Shown in pieces: positions 9,876 through 22,001 of a stretch of 64,000 nucleotides of DNA (position 1 is the first letter of the stretch; every line of letters starts with the position of its first letter). The DNA is taken from the NCBI GenBank assembly GCA_026214975.1, contig CM047817.1, forward strand, positions 61,536,407 through 61,600,406, written 5' to 3'. A program made the translations under genes and the position numbers. The DNA comes from Gentiana macrophylla (lineage: Eukaryota; Streptophyta; Magnoliopsida; Gentianales; Gentianaceae). The notes beneath the pieces were generated by a model. That model saw only the letters and a program-made list of their open reading frames with translations. It had not been told where the DNA came from and ran no database searches.

Positions 9876-10418
9876 GTATTTATTTTTTTATTTAAGCTAA
9901 ATAAAATCTGAAAATCCTACTCAAATTTTCGCCACTTTTTCAGCCTAAGGAATCTAGATACATTGAACTTGAAGCATTAATGATTCAGCAAAGTGCATTG
10001 TACTTAGATGTTTCATTCATGGCTGATCTTGGTACACTAAATGGCGCCTTCCTTGGAATGAGTTTCTAGGAAGTCCTTTCTTATTTCTAGGTAGTCTTTA
10101 ATGCTCATTCATGTATCAATTTTCTGAATTCAGCCTATAAAGGCATGGCATCTTCATTGTAAAAAGAAGAGATTTCAACTTTGAGTGAATTATATAAAAT
10201 ATTGTGAGTTTATCTTGTTACCTTGTTGATTAGGTAATTCGATTGACTTGAGAATTTATCAAGGATTTGAGCAATCCTTGTGCGGCGTTCTCAACTTAGT
10301 TTTTCGAAGTGTGATTCCGAGAAAAAACTAAGTCCTTGCTCGTTGTTTTCCTTCTTTCTTCTTCGTTTCCTTCGTATTTTCTTCATTTCATCCTTAATCT
10401 AGATCCCGAATCATATCA
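9847..10418 (+). repeat. Right LTR of the small LTR element
   Basis: Near-identical to the left LTR, starting TGATACAAATATC after the purine tract GGGAGGGAA and ending ATCATATCA. The following TCGAA nearly matches the TCGAC before the left LTR. Confidence 0.9.
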
Positions 10419-10869
10419 TCGAATCTCATGGTGTTGACTGGCGGATGAAGGCGGTGTTTGTAGTTGCTCTTTTTATCTTTTATTTTGTTTCTGTCTTTTG
10501 TGTCGGTTTTCGGGGTCAATTCGGTAATAGTCGGTTTCTCCGGATTTTTAGTTTTTTTAGCTTTGTTTAAGTATGTTAAGAACAAGTTTGATTGTCATAT
10601 TATCTTACCAAATCAAGTCCTCCGTGTTGAGGTGGAATTTGATCGGCAGGGATTCTCCCATGTCTTTTTTTTCGTAGCATATGGTGGAGGTCCAGCTCTA
10701 GGCCGGCGGTGATCCGGAGATATTTCGGCTATTTCCCGGCGTTGGTCCGGTTGTAATTTGTTTGTTTGTTTAATAAAATCTTTCGTTTCGGGTAAAACAA
10801 AAATATTTGTAAAACCGAGTCGACAATTGTAATAGGTAGTAATATTTTTTAATTTTTTTGATACATCTT

Positions 10870-10912
<43 letters not shown>

Positions 10913-11007
10913 ATATGAATTTACCCAAGTCCCAAATCCGTGAGAAATCTTGCATGACTCAGCGCATGGAAGTAGATTGAATGAACGAGCCTTAGGCTCT
11001 GTTGAGC
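10419..11007. other. Unassigned stretch with TA microsatellite
   Basis: This continues the sequence interrupted at 7863. Bases 10640-10790 are G/C-richer and end in a T/G-rich tail with AATAAAATC, which could be the 3' end of a LINE or of an expressed gene, but no domain supports either. A TG/TA microsatellite runs 10870-10910. Otherwise nothing recognisable. Confidence 0.35.
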
Positions 11008-11060
11008 AAGTTCTTCCACGAAGTTAGAAGATGTGACTCCAGGTTAACCTTTAATCTGTG

Positions 11061-11126
<66 letters not shown>

Positions 11127-11180
11127 CACAGATTAAAGGCTAACCTGAGTCACATCTCTTCTAACTTCGTGGAAGAACTT
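11008..11180. mobile_element. Fold-back (MITE-like) element with TA-repeat centre
   Basis: Two arms of about 58 bp, AAGTTCTTCCACGAAGTTAG... and its near-perfect reverse complement ending CTTCGTGGAAGAACTT, flank a ~60-bp (TA)n core (11063-11125). Arms differ by a few substitutions and a small indel. A clear target duplication is not visible, so the superfamily is unknown. Confidence 0.7.
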
Positions 11181-11225
11181 ATTTTTTACAGATTATGCAC
11201 TGCTCACCTATTTTACAGGTTGCGA

Positions 11226-13800
11226 TGTGATACCCCGTATATTCACGTAGGGCATTCATGTCATTTTTCGGGTATTTATCGAGTATCGTATTTTTCCGAG
11301 CAAATAAGTTATTATAAGTGTTATATTACATGATTATATCATTTTTTTTTTTGAGGAATACATGATTATATCATTGGATTAATATAACACATTGATTTAT
11401 CTTTAACACACATCAAGTTTCATTATCATCATCCTTACGCCTCATACTTGCCACCTCTTGTAACACCTCACACCCCCACCCATCAAACCTTCACCTACAC
11501 CTTCCACCTTACCACACGCAAACACTTCCACCTAGCACTTCTCTACAACCTCCACCTCATGCTAGCTTTCTCTACTCTTCTCTACACAAATCACCCACAA
11601 GAACTCTTGCAAGAAGTTTCATCAAAGACCATCTCTCCACCTCCAAGTTCTTACACCATACTCTTGCACAATGATACACCATTTCATCATCTTGTTGGCA
11701 AATCTTTGAAAGTGAACTAAGAAAGAAATTGTGAAAAGAACTTGTAGAAGAAGAAGGTTCTCTGTAAAGATTTGATCATCTTCTCCTTTGGATTGTAGAT
11801 TGCTCATCTCAAGAGGAGCAACAAGAAGGAGACAACATCTTGGTTCCAAGAATCTCTTGTTTTGGGTATGTTTAAGAAACTCATCCATCCAATTCCTAAG
11901 CTTTTGGTGCTCTTGGTTATTTAAGTATTTAGATGCTGTAGTAATTCTTTAGAATATTATCATGATGTAGACATTGAAGAAGAGGCTTCTCGCTTTTGGC
12001 TTTCTTCAAACTAAGAGCTTGAATTCAAGTTTGGCTTGAAGATTTTGGAGCTTTAACTTGAAGTGCTTTGAGGTAGGAGGATGTTCTCATTGAATCCATC
12101 TTGTTAATTCTTGTTGTAGATGTTGAAATATGTATCATAGACCTTATATCTTTATTATAGACTTTACATAATGTTTTAGACCTTGGAAATCATGCTCTAG
12201 GACTTGGAAGAAGAATTTAGAGCCTTTGCATGTGTAGGATGTTTTGCCTTGAAGTGGAGCCTTAAATCTTGTTGTAATATTTAATTCATGTTTTCGAAAT
12301 TATATATTATGTTTAGGCATGTTTTAGGGAGGTTTTGGATGTGTTTTGAGTGATGCATGTGTGACATTTCCCTTAGAAATGACCTTAGACAAGTTGTAGA
12401 TTTTTGGCTGTTCAGGGTGCTCAGGCGTATGCTTGGAGAAGACAAGCACACGCTTGTCCTGAGCAGAGAGTTTGAAATAATTTACTGGGAGCTCAAGAGC
12501 ACTCTTGTGTAAGGCAAGCACACTCCTGGACTGAGCAGAGAACTCAAGCACATGCCTGCAAAGCACAAGCGCACTCCTATACCCTGTTTTGTGTGAAAAA
12601 TGTATTTTTGACCCCTTTTGAGCATGTTTTAGTGTAGATACCTTTTGTGGATTGTTGTAAAGTTAATGTGAGTGTTCTAGTGGCTTTGGCTCCGCACCGT
12701 TACTTACGGGAGCATTGGAACATGAAACATTTGGCCTTACGAGGTGTTGTTCCGGAATGGCAACACTATACTTGTTATATGACGAAGTTAGGGTTCGGTT
12801 TCTAGTGGATTTGGCTCAGCACCTTGTGGTGACCCTCTGCGGGGAGAAAATCGGGATCATTGGAAACCTTATACCTTAGCCTCATGGATATTGGATTAGA
12901 ATCCGGTATTTCTATGACATGTGCTAAGTAGCGTAACACAGAGTTGTTTACGGTATAGTAGTCCATAGAAGCCTTTTTATGTGCAATTAACTTAGGTGGT
13001 TAGTTTAAACACATTAATACGTATTTGAGAGTCTAAAAGATAAAGCATACTAGCCATTGGTGAGGCACGTTTCCTTTTCGCAACCGGGAGTCGGACTCCA
13101 CTTGATCCGAGATCATGCCATATGAGGGGTTGCATATGTCGTGGTGCATTCTCACCATGAAAAGTGCCCTTGGACTTTTATTCATCACATAATCTTGTAT
13201 TGTTGAGTTTCACTAGTCGGGCTTGTAGAGGGAAGTGAGATGTTGAACATACGTGGCTCGTTTGTTATATACTCGTTATTGATATCTCGTGTAATGATCC
13301 CATTGAGTATATAAGTTTGTTGTTGTTGGAGTCAATGCTTCTGCTTCCTACTAAGTACGTTCGTACTTACCCCTATTTATATTGTTCCCACCCCGAGAAG
13401 GTGATGTAGGTTACGAGGAAGTGTATGAGTACTTTGAGGAATGACCCCATGTTGATCCAGTTGATCTTTTGTTCTACTTTATTCTATATTCGGCTATGTA
13501 TTATAATAACTATCTCGTACCTTAGTTGTAAAAATTAATAAGGATAAGTGTTGTAACCTTTTGGATTTGTGGAAATTTGTTGTACTCTTAAACTATAAAT
13601 GTTGTTTTGGTTTCGACATTTGGTTTTCCTATTCTACCCCTAGACTTGTATATAATCCCGAGTTGTTTTAATTTCCATAATTATACTCTGATGTTGTATT
13701 TGTAAGTCTTACATATATAATTCGGTATAAATACGAGTTATATACGTGCCGGGCGTTCTTTTCCGGATAAGGACTCGGTGTCTGGAAACGGGGCATCACA
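11226..13800 (+). repeat. 5' LTR of the Tekay element
   Basis: 2575 bp, bounded TGTGAT...ATCACA. A short ~35-bp duplication around 11330-11375 (ACATGATTATATCATT repeated, separated by a T-run) is absent from the 3' LTR, whereas the 3' LTR has a ~35-bp stretch near 55860 that is absent here. Many scattered substitutions show this to be an older insertion than its inner guests. Region 12400-12590 holds short repeats of the type CAAGCACACTCCTG. No ORF is meaningful here. Confidence 0.92.
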
Positions 13801-13802
13801 GT

Positions 13803-13814
13803 TGGTATCAGTGC
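13803..13814 (+). other. Primer-binding site of the Tekay element
   Basis: TGGTATCAGTGC begins two bases after the LTR end and matches the initiator-Met tRNA site at most positions. Confidence 0.75.
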
Positions 13815-14349
13815 GTAGTTTCTCTTCCTTCTTTGGTAGGTGAACTTGTTAAGGACAAGTTTATCTTTTAAGATCTTTAGCTAATCTGTCCTTTCCATCG
13901 AGAGTTTAAGGACCACATCAAGGAACACGTGTGAATCCAGGTGAAGCGGGATCTTCGAGGTAGCCTCAGAGGAATATTGATGCTTCAGTATCGTGACAGG
14001 TTGATCAGAATCAAAGTTGGCCCATGGAGGTCAGAATAGTGTATAGAGTCAGGAAGCACAAAATACCAAGGCAGTGGCTTGAGCAGTTCTAGTGACATTC
14101 AGGATTGGTAATAGTTTACGAATCTTTATGGGAGTAATTTCCTCCGGTTAGATGAGTGGAGAAAGTAAGACAGTTTCTGATTCCCCAACAAGGAGGAAAG
14201 GTATTGAGGAATATCAGCAGTTGTCACCCTCGGGAAAGATTTAAACCCGAGGCCCTGCTAGAGTTTTTTCTTTTGGATTCCAAGTCATACGAAGACGATG
14301 AGACAATAGTTACAAATAAAAAGAGTACGAGTAGGAATATTAGCCGTGT
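13815..14349 (+). other. Tekay leader and gag region, gag unrecognisable
   Basis: Gag, including its zinc knuckle, should lie here, but only short unrelated-looking frames are found and the stretch is too short for a whole gag. An internal deletion is the simplest reading. Confidence 0.5.
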
Positions 14350-15935
14350 CAGCTTTGTTCGAAATGGTTGATTCTAACACATTTGTCTCTAGTAAACGAA
14401 TGGAACGGTTAAGGATACCCCTTTGGTAAACTAAGTAAGACGTTATCAGTTGCTAAACCATTGGGGGAAATCGGTTAAGACCAATAAAACGATAGCTCAG
14501 TGTTCAGTTCAAGTTGTAAAGTGCAATAACAAATTCAATCTTATAGTGCCAGATCTTGCAGATTTTGGTGTAATCTTTGGATTAGATTTGCTATCTCAAT
14601 GTGATGTTCTTGTAAGATTGTAAAACCAATAAAGTAATCTTTAAAACCCCAAGTAGGACGTCAATCTCTTTTCAGGAAAATGTTCACAAGTCCGATAGGA
14701 AATGATATCCTATCATCTCAGTACTTCAGGCCGTGAAGGAGCAGTTGAAGGATGTTCAAAAAAAACCATATGATGAAGTACATTACCTTGGGGAGCTCCG
14801 GTGTTGTTTGTGAAGAAGAATGATGGAAGTACGAGGATGTGTATCGACTTTCAGGAGTTGAACAACCTCACAATTAAGAATAAGTATCTGTTACCGAGGA
14901 TTGATGACCTCTTTAATCAGCTTCAGGGGAAGAAGGTGTTTTCGAAGATAGATACGCGTTCAGGTTATCATCAAATGAAGATCAAGAAGTGGACATTCCA
15001 ACGACGGCCTTTGGTATGAGGAAGGGTCATTATGAGTTCCGATGATGCGATTTGGACTCACTAATGCACCATAAACCTTCATGGATTTGATGCAGTGTGT
15101 TTTTATGCCGTTTGTGGATAAGTTTGTGATAGTGTTCATTGATGACATCTTGATCTACTATGTGGACGATCAAGAGCATTGTGATCACCTACGGATAGTG
15201 CTTCAAACGCCACAAGAGAATAAGCTTTATGGAAAGTTCAGCTAGTGTGAATTTTGGCTCGATCAAGTCAGTTTCTTGAGCCATGCAATGTCAGGAGTCG
15301 GTTTAAGAGTGTATCCGTCCAAGATTAAGGCAATATCCAAGTGGCCTAACCGACAACCGTTACAGAGATTCACAGTTTTTTTGGGTTGGCAGGCTACTAC
15401 AAACAGTTTGTTTAGGACTTCCCGAGGATTGATTCACCTCTCACTAGGCTCACTCGGATGGATGTTAAATATGAGTGGAGTATGGAGTGTGAAAAGGCAT
15501 TCCAAACTTTGAAAGAGAGGTTGACCCACGGCTCTGGTGTTGACACTACCGGAAGTGTTTTATGATTATGATGTTTACACTGACGCTTCGGGTCAAGGAC
15601 TCAGATGTGTGTTGATGCAAAATGGCAAAGTTATTGCGTACGCCTCGAGACAGGTGAAGATGCATGAGAAGAATTACTCGACTCATGATCTTGATCTAGC
15701 AGGTGTAGTTTTACCTTAAAGATTGGGAGGCATTATCTGTACAGTGTTAAGGCTCATATTTTTATGGATCATCACATCCTCAAGTACTTCTTCACCTAGT
15801 AGCAGTTGAATATAAGACAAAGGAGTTGGATTGAGTACGTTAAGGACTGATGTTGATATGGAGTACCATCCGGGTAAAGCAAACGTGGTGACAGACGCTC
15901 TTCGTTGAAGATCGGTCAGTGCTCTTAATAGTTTA
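14350..15935 (+). pseudogene. Tekay protease, reverse transcriptase and RNase H, decayed
   Basis: A protease remnant reads LFEMVDSNTFVSSKRMERL (~14352-14410), in which the D-S-G-A active site of the family is lost, followed by DFGVIFGLDLLSQCD (~14560-14605). RT starts [20 protein letters not shown] (~14804) with [14 protein letters not shown] (~14946), and its catalytic FIDDILIY is at ~15135-15158. RNase H reads [17 protein letters not shown] (~15567-15617), [16 protein letters not shown] and, in another frame, EYHPGKANVVTDALR. At least six frameshifts or stops separate these pieces. Confidence 0.85.
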
Positions 15936-16194
15936 CCAGTGGTTGAAGATCAGTTGATGGGTTTGTGTATCCGGGATATCGGGCAGCAGGAAGAGACAAT
16001 GTTATCACTCTTTTGATAGCAAGACCAGAGTACAAGATGGATTTTGAGAAAAGCAAGACGAAGACCTAGTCTTAGTTGGTTTGAATAGTGTAGCAAGAAT
16101 GAAGCCGGCTAGTGGTTATGAGCTAGATCAGCATGGTGATCTTTGGTACACCAACCGCTTGTGTGTGCCAAATGTTGATGATTTGAGATAAGCA

Positions 16195-16653
16195 GTTATG
16201 GATGAGGCACACAAGATAGCATTTGTAGTTCACCGGGAGCTAATAAGATGTACAAAGAGTTGAAAACAAGATTATTGGTGGCCATCGATGAAGCTTGAGA
16301 TTGCAGAGTTTATCGCAAGGTGCGATACTTGTCAAAGGGTTAAAGCCGAGCATAGGCGACCGAGAGGTTCGCTTAAACCTTTGGAGATCCCAGAATGGAA
16401 GTGGAAAATGATCACGATGGACTTCGTTAGCGGGTTACCTCATACCAAGAAGTGGTACAATAAGATTTGGGTCATCGTGGATCGATTGACAAAATCTGCT
16501 CATTTCCTACCAGTCAAGGAGAACACGTCTTTGAAGCAGTTGATAACGATTTACTTTGAAAACATCGTGAAGCTACAAGGAGTTCCATTTTCGATAGTCT
16601 CTGACAGAGATAGCCGTTTTGTGAGTAAGTTTTGGAAGAGCCTACAGACAGCC
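16195..16653 (+). pseudogene. Tekay integrase, left part
   Basis: The zinc-binding part includes FIARCDTCQRVKAEH (~16308-16350). The core begins PEWKWKMITMDFVSGLP with the first catalytic Asp, and VSDRDSRFVSKFWKSL carries the second (~16600-16640). The frame is cut by Athila copy A and resumes at 54684. The five bases CAGCC at 16649-16653 are repeated at 54679-54683. Confidence 0.9.
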
Positions 16654-18171
16654 TGTTAAGGGTGAATTTATACGATTTATAACGCTATATTCTATGATAT
16701 TTTTCCCCGTATTTGTACTAAATTGCATAAGAAATGAGTGTTTAACGGAAATATTGAGTAAATGAGGTTTTAAATAAGTTATTCGCAAAATTGGTTGATT
16801 TTGGTGCTTTTAATATGATTTTATGATTATTTGGACATTATTACATTTTGTGATGTTTTTATGTGTTATAGATACATGTTTGAGGCCCAAGAGATGATCA
16901 AAAGTTGATTAAGTTCGATTTAATTGATGATAACAGAGATAATGAAGGAATGACTTAGAGAAGAAAGGGATAAAGATCAAGAAATAAAAATTCGATCAAC
17001 CTCGAACGAAGCGTCGTGTCCGCCCGAGTGGACGGGCGTTTGATAAAAGACGGGCGTCCTGAGGAGCGATTTTGATACAGAGAGTTTGGACGCCGTCTGA
17101 ACGGGCATCTGAAGCAGTCTAGGGTTATCTGGACGGGCGTTCACGAGAGCGGACGAGCGTCCGTCGGCCGACTTAATGAAACCGACTTCAAAATCTATAT
17201 ATAGCAATGTTTTTCCACCACATGGGATACCATATACACATTATTCGAAACCCTAAACCTAGGGGTGGCTTTAGGCTGCGTTTTTCTTCTTTTTATTCCA
17301 GTTTTATGCACTTTAGATCTAGATCAAATTAGTTACCTTTTTATGCACTGTTTCTGCAAATTTGAGTTGCTGAGGATGTTCAGAAGCTAAAAGCTTCATC
17401 AAACGAGTATTGTGAAGCCATCCGACAATTGTTGATTTTGTTTTCATCGATTATACTGTGAGTTTTTATTAAAGGTTGTTTCTTTATTCATGTTTATTAT
17501 GTGTAATTGCTTTTATATCGGAAGATTTGCATGTGTTGATTGTTTATTGTTGATGGAAATCTCTATAAACCTTAGATCACCATGAATAGGAATAGTATTT
17601 GAATCTATCTTAACGGAAGTTAATAGGTTTAATTGCTAGATTATAAACATAAAGTTTACACCTTTGGTTAGAAAACGCGTTAATCTTGCATTGGAAGATA
17701 ATGGATTAATAGATGAACTTTCTAAGGAATTAGGGTTCATGTTTAGATAAGGTGAATCACAACCTAGATAAAAACCACAATATAATCGAGATAGGAAATC
17801 AATGCTTGTTGGATAGGTGGATCAATCCTCGTTTGGCTCGTTAAACATTAAATTTGAATCCTTGAAACTTGAATTTGTTTAGTTAGTTCACTTTTATTTG
17901 CATCTTAGATTAGTTTAGTTAAAGGTTCGCAACCCGTATTCTTCCTAGCTTTGGATAATATCCTCTGTCTAGTTTTGCTTTCGGTTTTGTTCTATTTTAT
18001 TTGCTGTTTAGTTTAATTCCGTGACATAGTTTAGGTTAGACAAAGACTAGGGTTAGCAATCGCCAGTTCCCCGTAAGATCGACCCGGCATTAACCACTAT
18101 TACTACGATCCTTATACTTGAGGTTAACCGGATTATTACTTGTTTGTTTTGTGTTAATAAAATCCGTGACA
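16654..18171 (+). repeat. 5' LTR of Athila copy A
   Basis: 1518 bp, TGTTAAGGG...GTGACA. TATA box CTATATATAG lies at 17195-17204. The 30-180 bp upstream of it hold a CpG-rich cluster of GGACG/CGTCC-type dyads. The 3' LTR matches closely outside that cluster. Confidence 0.95.
17019..17165 (+). promoter_or_regulatory. Cluster of GGACG-NN-CGTCC dyads upstream of the LTR TATA box
   Basis: Motifs such as GGACGGGCGTT, AGACGGGCGTCC and GGACGAGCGTCC occur about six times just upstream of the TATA box at 17195. The position suits a proximal promoter element; binding is inferred, not shown. Confidence 0.5.
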
Positions 18172-18177
18172 AGTTTT

Positions 18178-18194
18178 TGGCGCCGTTGCCGGGG
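18178..18194 (+). other. Primer-binding site of Athila copy A (tRNA-Asp type)
   Basis: TGGCGCCGTTGCCGGGG, six bases after the LTR end. This is the characteristic Athila primer site. Confidence 0.9.
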
Positions 18195-18456
18195 AACCGG
18201 ACGGTTGTCTAGTTTTTGTTTTTTTCGTTTTTTTTTCCGTTTTAATTCCTGTTTTTAATTTCTGTTTTTACTTGGTAATCGCTTAGGTTATTAGGATATT
18301 AGGGTTTTTAGTTAGGGTTTAAGGTCTTCTTTGTGATTAGATTTTTCTTCCTGTCGGTTCTCCCCTCTATCTCTTCTTTCTGTTTCTGTTTCTATTCTTT
18401 CGTTTCTGCTACTTTTCTGCAATTTTATTTCAACTCTGAACCGTTTTTACCCAGTC

Positions 18457-18586
18457 GGACGAGCGTCCATATAACGTGGACGCCCGTCCAGTTCTTCGAT
18501 CCCTCAGACGATCGTTTGGACCTCCAAACGCCCGTCCAGACCAATTTTTTATCAGACGCCCGTCCAAAACTTTGGACGTCCGTCTG
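18457..18586 (+). repeat. Dyad cluster in the Athila A leader
   Basis: Six copies near GGACG-NN-CGTCC in 130 bp of the 5' leader, including GGACGAGCGTCC, GGACGCCCGTCC, AGACGCCCGTCC and GGACGTCCGTCT. The leader 18195-18721 otherwise contains T-rich sequence and no ORF of note. Confidence 0.65.
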
Positions 18587-18721
18587 GTCCTTCTTGTCTT
18601 CAATAACTCTGTTTCTTTTCTTCTTTTCTTTTATTTTCTTTTCATAGGTTTTAATTCTAGTTTAGGCTTTTAAATTTTCTTTAGTTTTTAGGATTCAACG
18701 TCTTGAGTTGAGTTTCGGTTT

Positions 18722-20464
18722 ATGCAAACTCGAAGTCAGAAAGGACCACTGCTCTTTTCACCTGACCTCGAGCGGACCATAGTCCGACCCAACAGGCGAA
18801 GACTTCGTTTTCACGATCCTTCGGACGAAGGAAGTTCAACCGATCAAGAAATTGAACAAAATCTAATAAAGGAAATCGAAGATCTCGTAATAATGGCCGC
18901 CGAGGATAGACGGACGTTGGCATACTACGCCATGCCTGGTGCAGTAACTGTCAACCCGGCTATCGTCTTACCAGCCATTACTGCACAAACTTTCGAACTC
19001 AAGCCGGGACTTATCCAGATGATGCAGCATGCATCAATTTTTCATGGCTATCAATCAGAGAATCCGCATACCAACTTACATACATTCTTAGAGATATGCG
19101 GCACTACACGCATCCAGGGAGTAAGTGAGGATGCGATCAGACTAAAGCTTTTCCCATTTTCTCTAAAGGGAGAAGCGAAGGAGTGGTATGCCTCTCTTCC
19201 CTCTGAATCAATCACCACTTGGGCTGAACTCGAAAAGGAGTTCTTGAGTCAATACTTTCCACCTTCAAAAACAGCCCAGTGTTTGAACGAGATTTTCACT
19301 TTCTATCGAGAAAGAGAATGAGTCTTTTCGATTCTTTGGAAAAGATTCAAATCTCTGTGAGAAAGTGTCCCCACCACGGCTTGCCACTGCATAGGCAAGT
19401 CAACACGTTCTTTAGTGGATTGACCGAGCTTACAAAAGGCATGGTCAATAGTTCATCTGGTGGGGCGTTTCTGAAGAAAACACCTGAAGAGGGATGGGCA
19501 TAGTTCGAGGACATTGCTAAGTATAACTATGCTCCATCCTATCAAGCTATTCAAGCACCTCCTCCTCCTAAGGTAGAGGAGGTAAACATGCAAAGTTTGA
19601 TTGCCATGTCGCAGAGCGGATGGCAAAGCATCTCAAATTTCAAATCCGATAAATCAAACTTCTTCTTTTCCATAGAACCTCGTGTTCAGATCGTGAAAAC
19701 TCTTTGTCGGTGGCCATATGAATGACCAGTGTCAGTTTAATTCCCCTGCTCCTTATCAAGTGAATGCTTTTCATGATTATGGACATTATAATCAAGTCAC
19801 ATGTCAAAACTGTGACGAGGTGGGGCACACAGCTAAATTCTGTCCTATGAACGGACAGAACGCTGAGGTGAATGCGTTCTATGGCCAGAACACCCAAAGG
19901 TCTAATCAAGTTTCTGGCTAGCAAAATTTCCAAAACCTAAGGTTTAATCAAACTTCTGGTTTCAATCCTAATTCGAATTTCAATTCGAATCAAAATTTCA
20001 ATAGGAACCCTGGTTTTAGTCAGAACCAAAACGCAAATTTTTCCAATCCTACTCAAAGGTTCAATCAGAATTGGCCTTCTAGCTCCAATTCTAATTCTAA
20101 TTTTCAAAATCGGCCCAGCCAGCAATACTCTAAAAATTTTCCAAACTCCCAAGGCCCTTCAAGCTCAGGGGACCTCAAGGCTGAATGGAACTCATTCAGA
20201 GAGGAGCAAAACAAGAATATTCAGCTCCTTATGAGTACAAACAAGAACCTTGAGAGGCAAATAGGGCAGCTGGCAGAGCAGTTAGCTTCAAGACCCCCAG
20301 GGCATCTACCCGCTTTTCATCGAAAAAGAATGCAAAGGGCGGTCATGTTGCTCAGACCGATTTGAACAAAGGCCCTTGTACTGACCTCGTGCCTTCAATT
20401 CCGTACGGTAGAGAGGAGGCCAGTACAATGAACTTAAGAAGTGGTACTCAAGTCAGTGGTCCTT
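18722..20464 (+). pseudogene. Athila A gag (N-terminal and middle part)
   Basis: Capsid/nucleocapsid precursor that packages element RNA in cytoplasmic particles. ATG 18722 starts MQTRSQKGPLLFSPD. The capsid region includes LKPGLIQMMQHASIFHGY, HTFLEICGTTRIQGV and FSLKGEAKEWYASLP, all typical of plant retrotransposon gag. A frameshift near 19310 ends the first frame. RKCPHHGLPLHRQVNTFFSG and the rest follow, with a TAG at 19502-19504 where copy B has leucine. A CCHC knuckle CQNCDEVGHTAKFC (~19802-19843) binds nucleic acid. An Asn/Gln/Phe-rich tract (~19925-20150) follows. The gene is cut at 20464 by copy B and continues at 34729. Confidence 0.88.
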
Positions 20465-21988
20465 TGTCCACGGATTTTATTAACACAAAAGAAACAAGTA
20501 ATAATCCGGTTAACCTCATGTATAAGGATCGTAGTAATAGTGGTTAATGCTGGGTCGATCTTACGGGGAACTAAACAATTGTGATTCTAGTTTTTGTCTA
20601 ACCTAAACTATGTCATGAAACTAATCTAAACAGCGAATAAAACAAATCAAAACAGAAAATAAAACTAGGCAGAGGATGTAATCCCAAGCTAGGAAGAATA
20701 CGGGTTGCGAACCTTTAACTAAACTAATCTAAGATGCAAGTAAAACTAAACTAACTAAACAAATTCAAGTTTTAAGGATTTAAATCAAGTGTTTAATGAA
20801 CAAACGAGGATTGATCCACCTATCCAACAAGCATTGATTTCCTATCTCGATTATATTGTGGTTTTTATCTAGGTTGTGATTCACCTTATCTAAATATGAA
20901 CCCTAATTCCTTAGAAAGTTCATCGATTAATCTATTATCTTCCAATGCAAGATTAACGCGTTTTCTAACCAAAGGTGCAAACTTTACGTTTATAATCTAG
21001 CAAGTAAACCTATTAACTTCCGTTAAGATAGATTCAAGTTACTATTCCTATTCATGGTGATCTAAGGTTTATTAAGATTTCCATCAACAATAAACAATCA
21101 ACACATGCATACCTACATATATATGAGCAATTAAACAAATTAAACATGAATAAGAAACAACCTTTAATAAAAACTCACAGTATAATCGATGAAAACGAAA
21201 TCAACAATTGTTGGATGGCTTCACAATACTCGTTTGATGAAGCTTTTAGCTTCTGAACATCCTTAGCAACTCAAATTTGTAGAAACAGTGCATAAAAAGT
21301 AACTAGTTTGATCTAAATCTAAAGTGCATAAAATTGGAATAAAAAGGAGAAAAACGCAGCCTAAAGCCGTCCCTAGGTTTAGGGTTTTGAATAATGAGTA
21401 TATGGTCTCTCCTAGGTGGAGAAAACAGCCGCTATAAATAGATTTTGAAGTCGGTTTCATTAAGTCGGCCGACGGACGGACGCTGCCGTCTCTCTCGTGA
21501 ACGCCCGCCCGAGATAACCCTAGATCGCCAGACGCCCGCTCGGGCGGCGCCCAAACTCTCTCAGATCAAAATCGCTCCTCAGGACGCTCGCGCTTTATCA
21601 AACGCCCGCCCACTACGGGACGGGGACTGACGCTTCGTCCAACTTGATCAATTTTGATTTCTTGATCTTTATCTCTTTTTTCTCTAAGTCATTCCTGCAT
21701 TATCTCTTTTATCATCAATTAACTCGAACTTAATCAACTTTTGATCATCTCTTGAGCCTCAAACATGCATCTATAACACATAAAAACATCGTAAAATGTA
21801 ATAATGCTCAAATAATCATAAAATCATAATTTAAACGCCAAAATTAACCAAGTTTGCGAATAACTTATTTAAAACCTCATTTACTCAATATTTCCGTTAA
21901 ACACTCGTTTCTTATGCAATTTAGTACAAATACGGGGAAAAATATCATAGAATATAGCGTTATAAATCGTATAAATTCACCCTTAACA
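20465..21988 (-). repeat. 3' LTR of Athila copy B
   Basis: On the plus strand it starts TGTCCACGG and ends CCCTTAACA, the reverse complement of the family LTR. TATA box (minus) at about 21432-21443. It is close to the other B LTR except in the CpG-rich dyad cluster (21470-21620), which differs strongly. Confidence 0.93.
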
Positions 21989-22001
21989 ACTCCCCCACAC
22001 T
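21989..22001 (-). other. Polypurine tract of Athila copy B
   Basis: The minus strand reads AGTGTGGGGGAGT directly before the 3' LTR start TGTTAAGGG. Confidence 0.85.

Larger units (their letters stand above)
7864..10418 (+). mobile_element. Small non-autonomous LTR retrotransposon (LARD-like), young
   Basis: Two direct repeats of ~572 bp (7864-8436 and 9847-10418) bounded TGATA...TATCA enclose 1.4 kb. A primer-site-like TGGTATCAGAGA follows the left LTR and a GGGAGGGA purine tract precedes the right one. Flanks TCGAC and TCGAA give a target duplication with one mismatch. By eye the LTRs differ at only about six places, so the insertion is recent. No protease, RT or integrase is present, so it needs enzymes from elsewhere. 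Confidence 0.88.
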
